The notes beneath the pieces are model-generated. The model made no database searches. It was not told where the DNA came from and saw only the letters and a program-made list of their open reading frames with translations. Shown one piece after another: positions 11,828 through 11,835 of a stretch of DNA of 11,835 nt. The translations under genes were made by a program, and so were the position numbers. Every line of letters begins with the position of its first letter. The first letter of the stretch is position 1. Source of the stretch: Acidobacteriota bacterium (GTDB lineage Bacteria > Acidobacteriota > UBA6911 > RPQK01); the NCBI GenBank assembly GCA_003819755.1, contig RPQK01000149.1, positions 1 through 11,835 of the forward strand. Direction: 5' to 3'.

Positions 11828-11835
11828 CTCCACCA

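Noticed and set aside
11770..11835. tRNA end suggested by the terminal CCACCA
   Set aside because: No cloverleaf, anticodon arm or T-loop (GTTCRANNC) is present. The bases belong to or flank the inverted repeat.

Overview
This 11.8 kb window is high-GC, gene-dense bacterial chromosome. No tRNA, rRNA, transposase, phage gene or CRISPR array is visible. The family mix fits a Gram-negative-type bacterium with an outer membrane or periplasm, possibly Acidobacteriota: a TatA/TatC pair, a lipoprotein lytic transglycosylase, an S41 processing protease, and a probable SurA-like chaperone end. The phylum is inferred from protein style and is not proven.

Layout. Bases 1-113 are the 3' end of a plus-strand gene whose tail resembles SurA-type peptidyl-prolyl isomerases. 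It converges on the minus-strand pair tatA (1497-1712) and tatC (216-1394), with a perfect 31-bp hairpin of heptamer repeats between them. A 346-bp gap (1713-2058) separates tatA from a plus-strand operon and holds candidate promoters and a large inverted repeat. The operon runs: S41 C-terminal processing protease (2059-3684), MltD-like SLT/LysM lipoprotein (3721-5481), and a fumarylacetoacetate-hydrolase-family enzyme (5478-6401) that overlaps the previous stop by ATGA. A two-way terminator follows. Next come a minus-strand double-GNAT acetyltransferase (6496-7437) and, divergent from it, a YhaM-like OB/HD exoribonuclease (7520-8542). The remaining plus-strand genes are a fusion of a ribosome-hibernation (HPF/S30AE) domain to a sigma-70-like region (8619-9566), a class I PLP aminotransferase (9647-10834) and the tRNA methyltransferase trmJ (10912-11673). 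The window closes with a 47-bp-arm inverted repeat built from nested palindromes.

How the genes work together. Three groups are visible. The first is export and envelope maintenance: Tat, the putative SurA-like protein, the S41 protease and the lytic transglycosylase. The second is RNA and translation: the YhaM-like nuclease, the HPF-sigma fusion and TrmJ. The third is small-molecule metabolism: the FAH-family enzyme, the aminotransferase and the GNAT protein.

The most unusual item is the HPF-sigma fusion. It joins a ribosome-binding fold to an RNA-polymerase-associated fold, sits behind a perfect TATAAT only 7 nt from its ATG (so probably a leaderless mRNA), and follows an RNA-decay gene. 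The second notable theme is that most gene ends carry inverted repeats, several built from 7-nt tandem units whose sequence differs from site to site.
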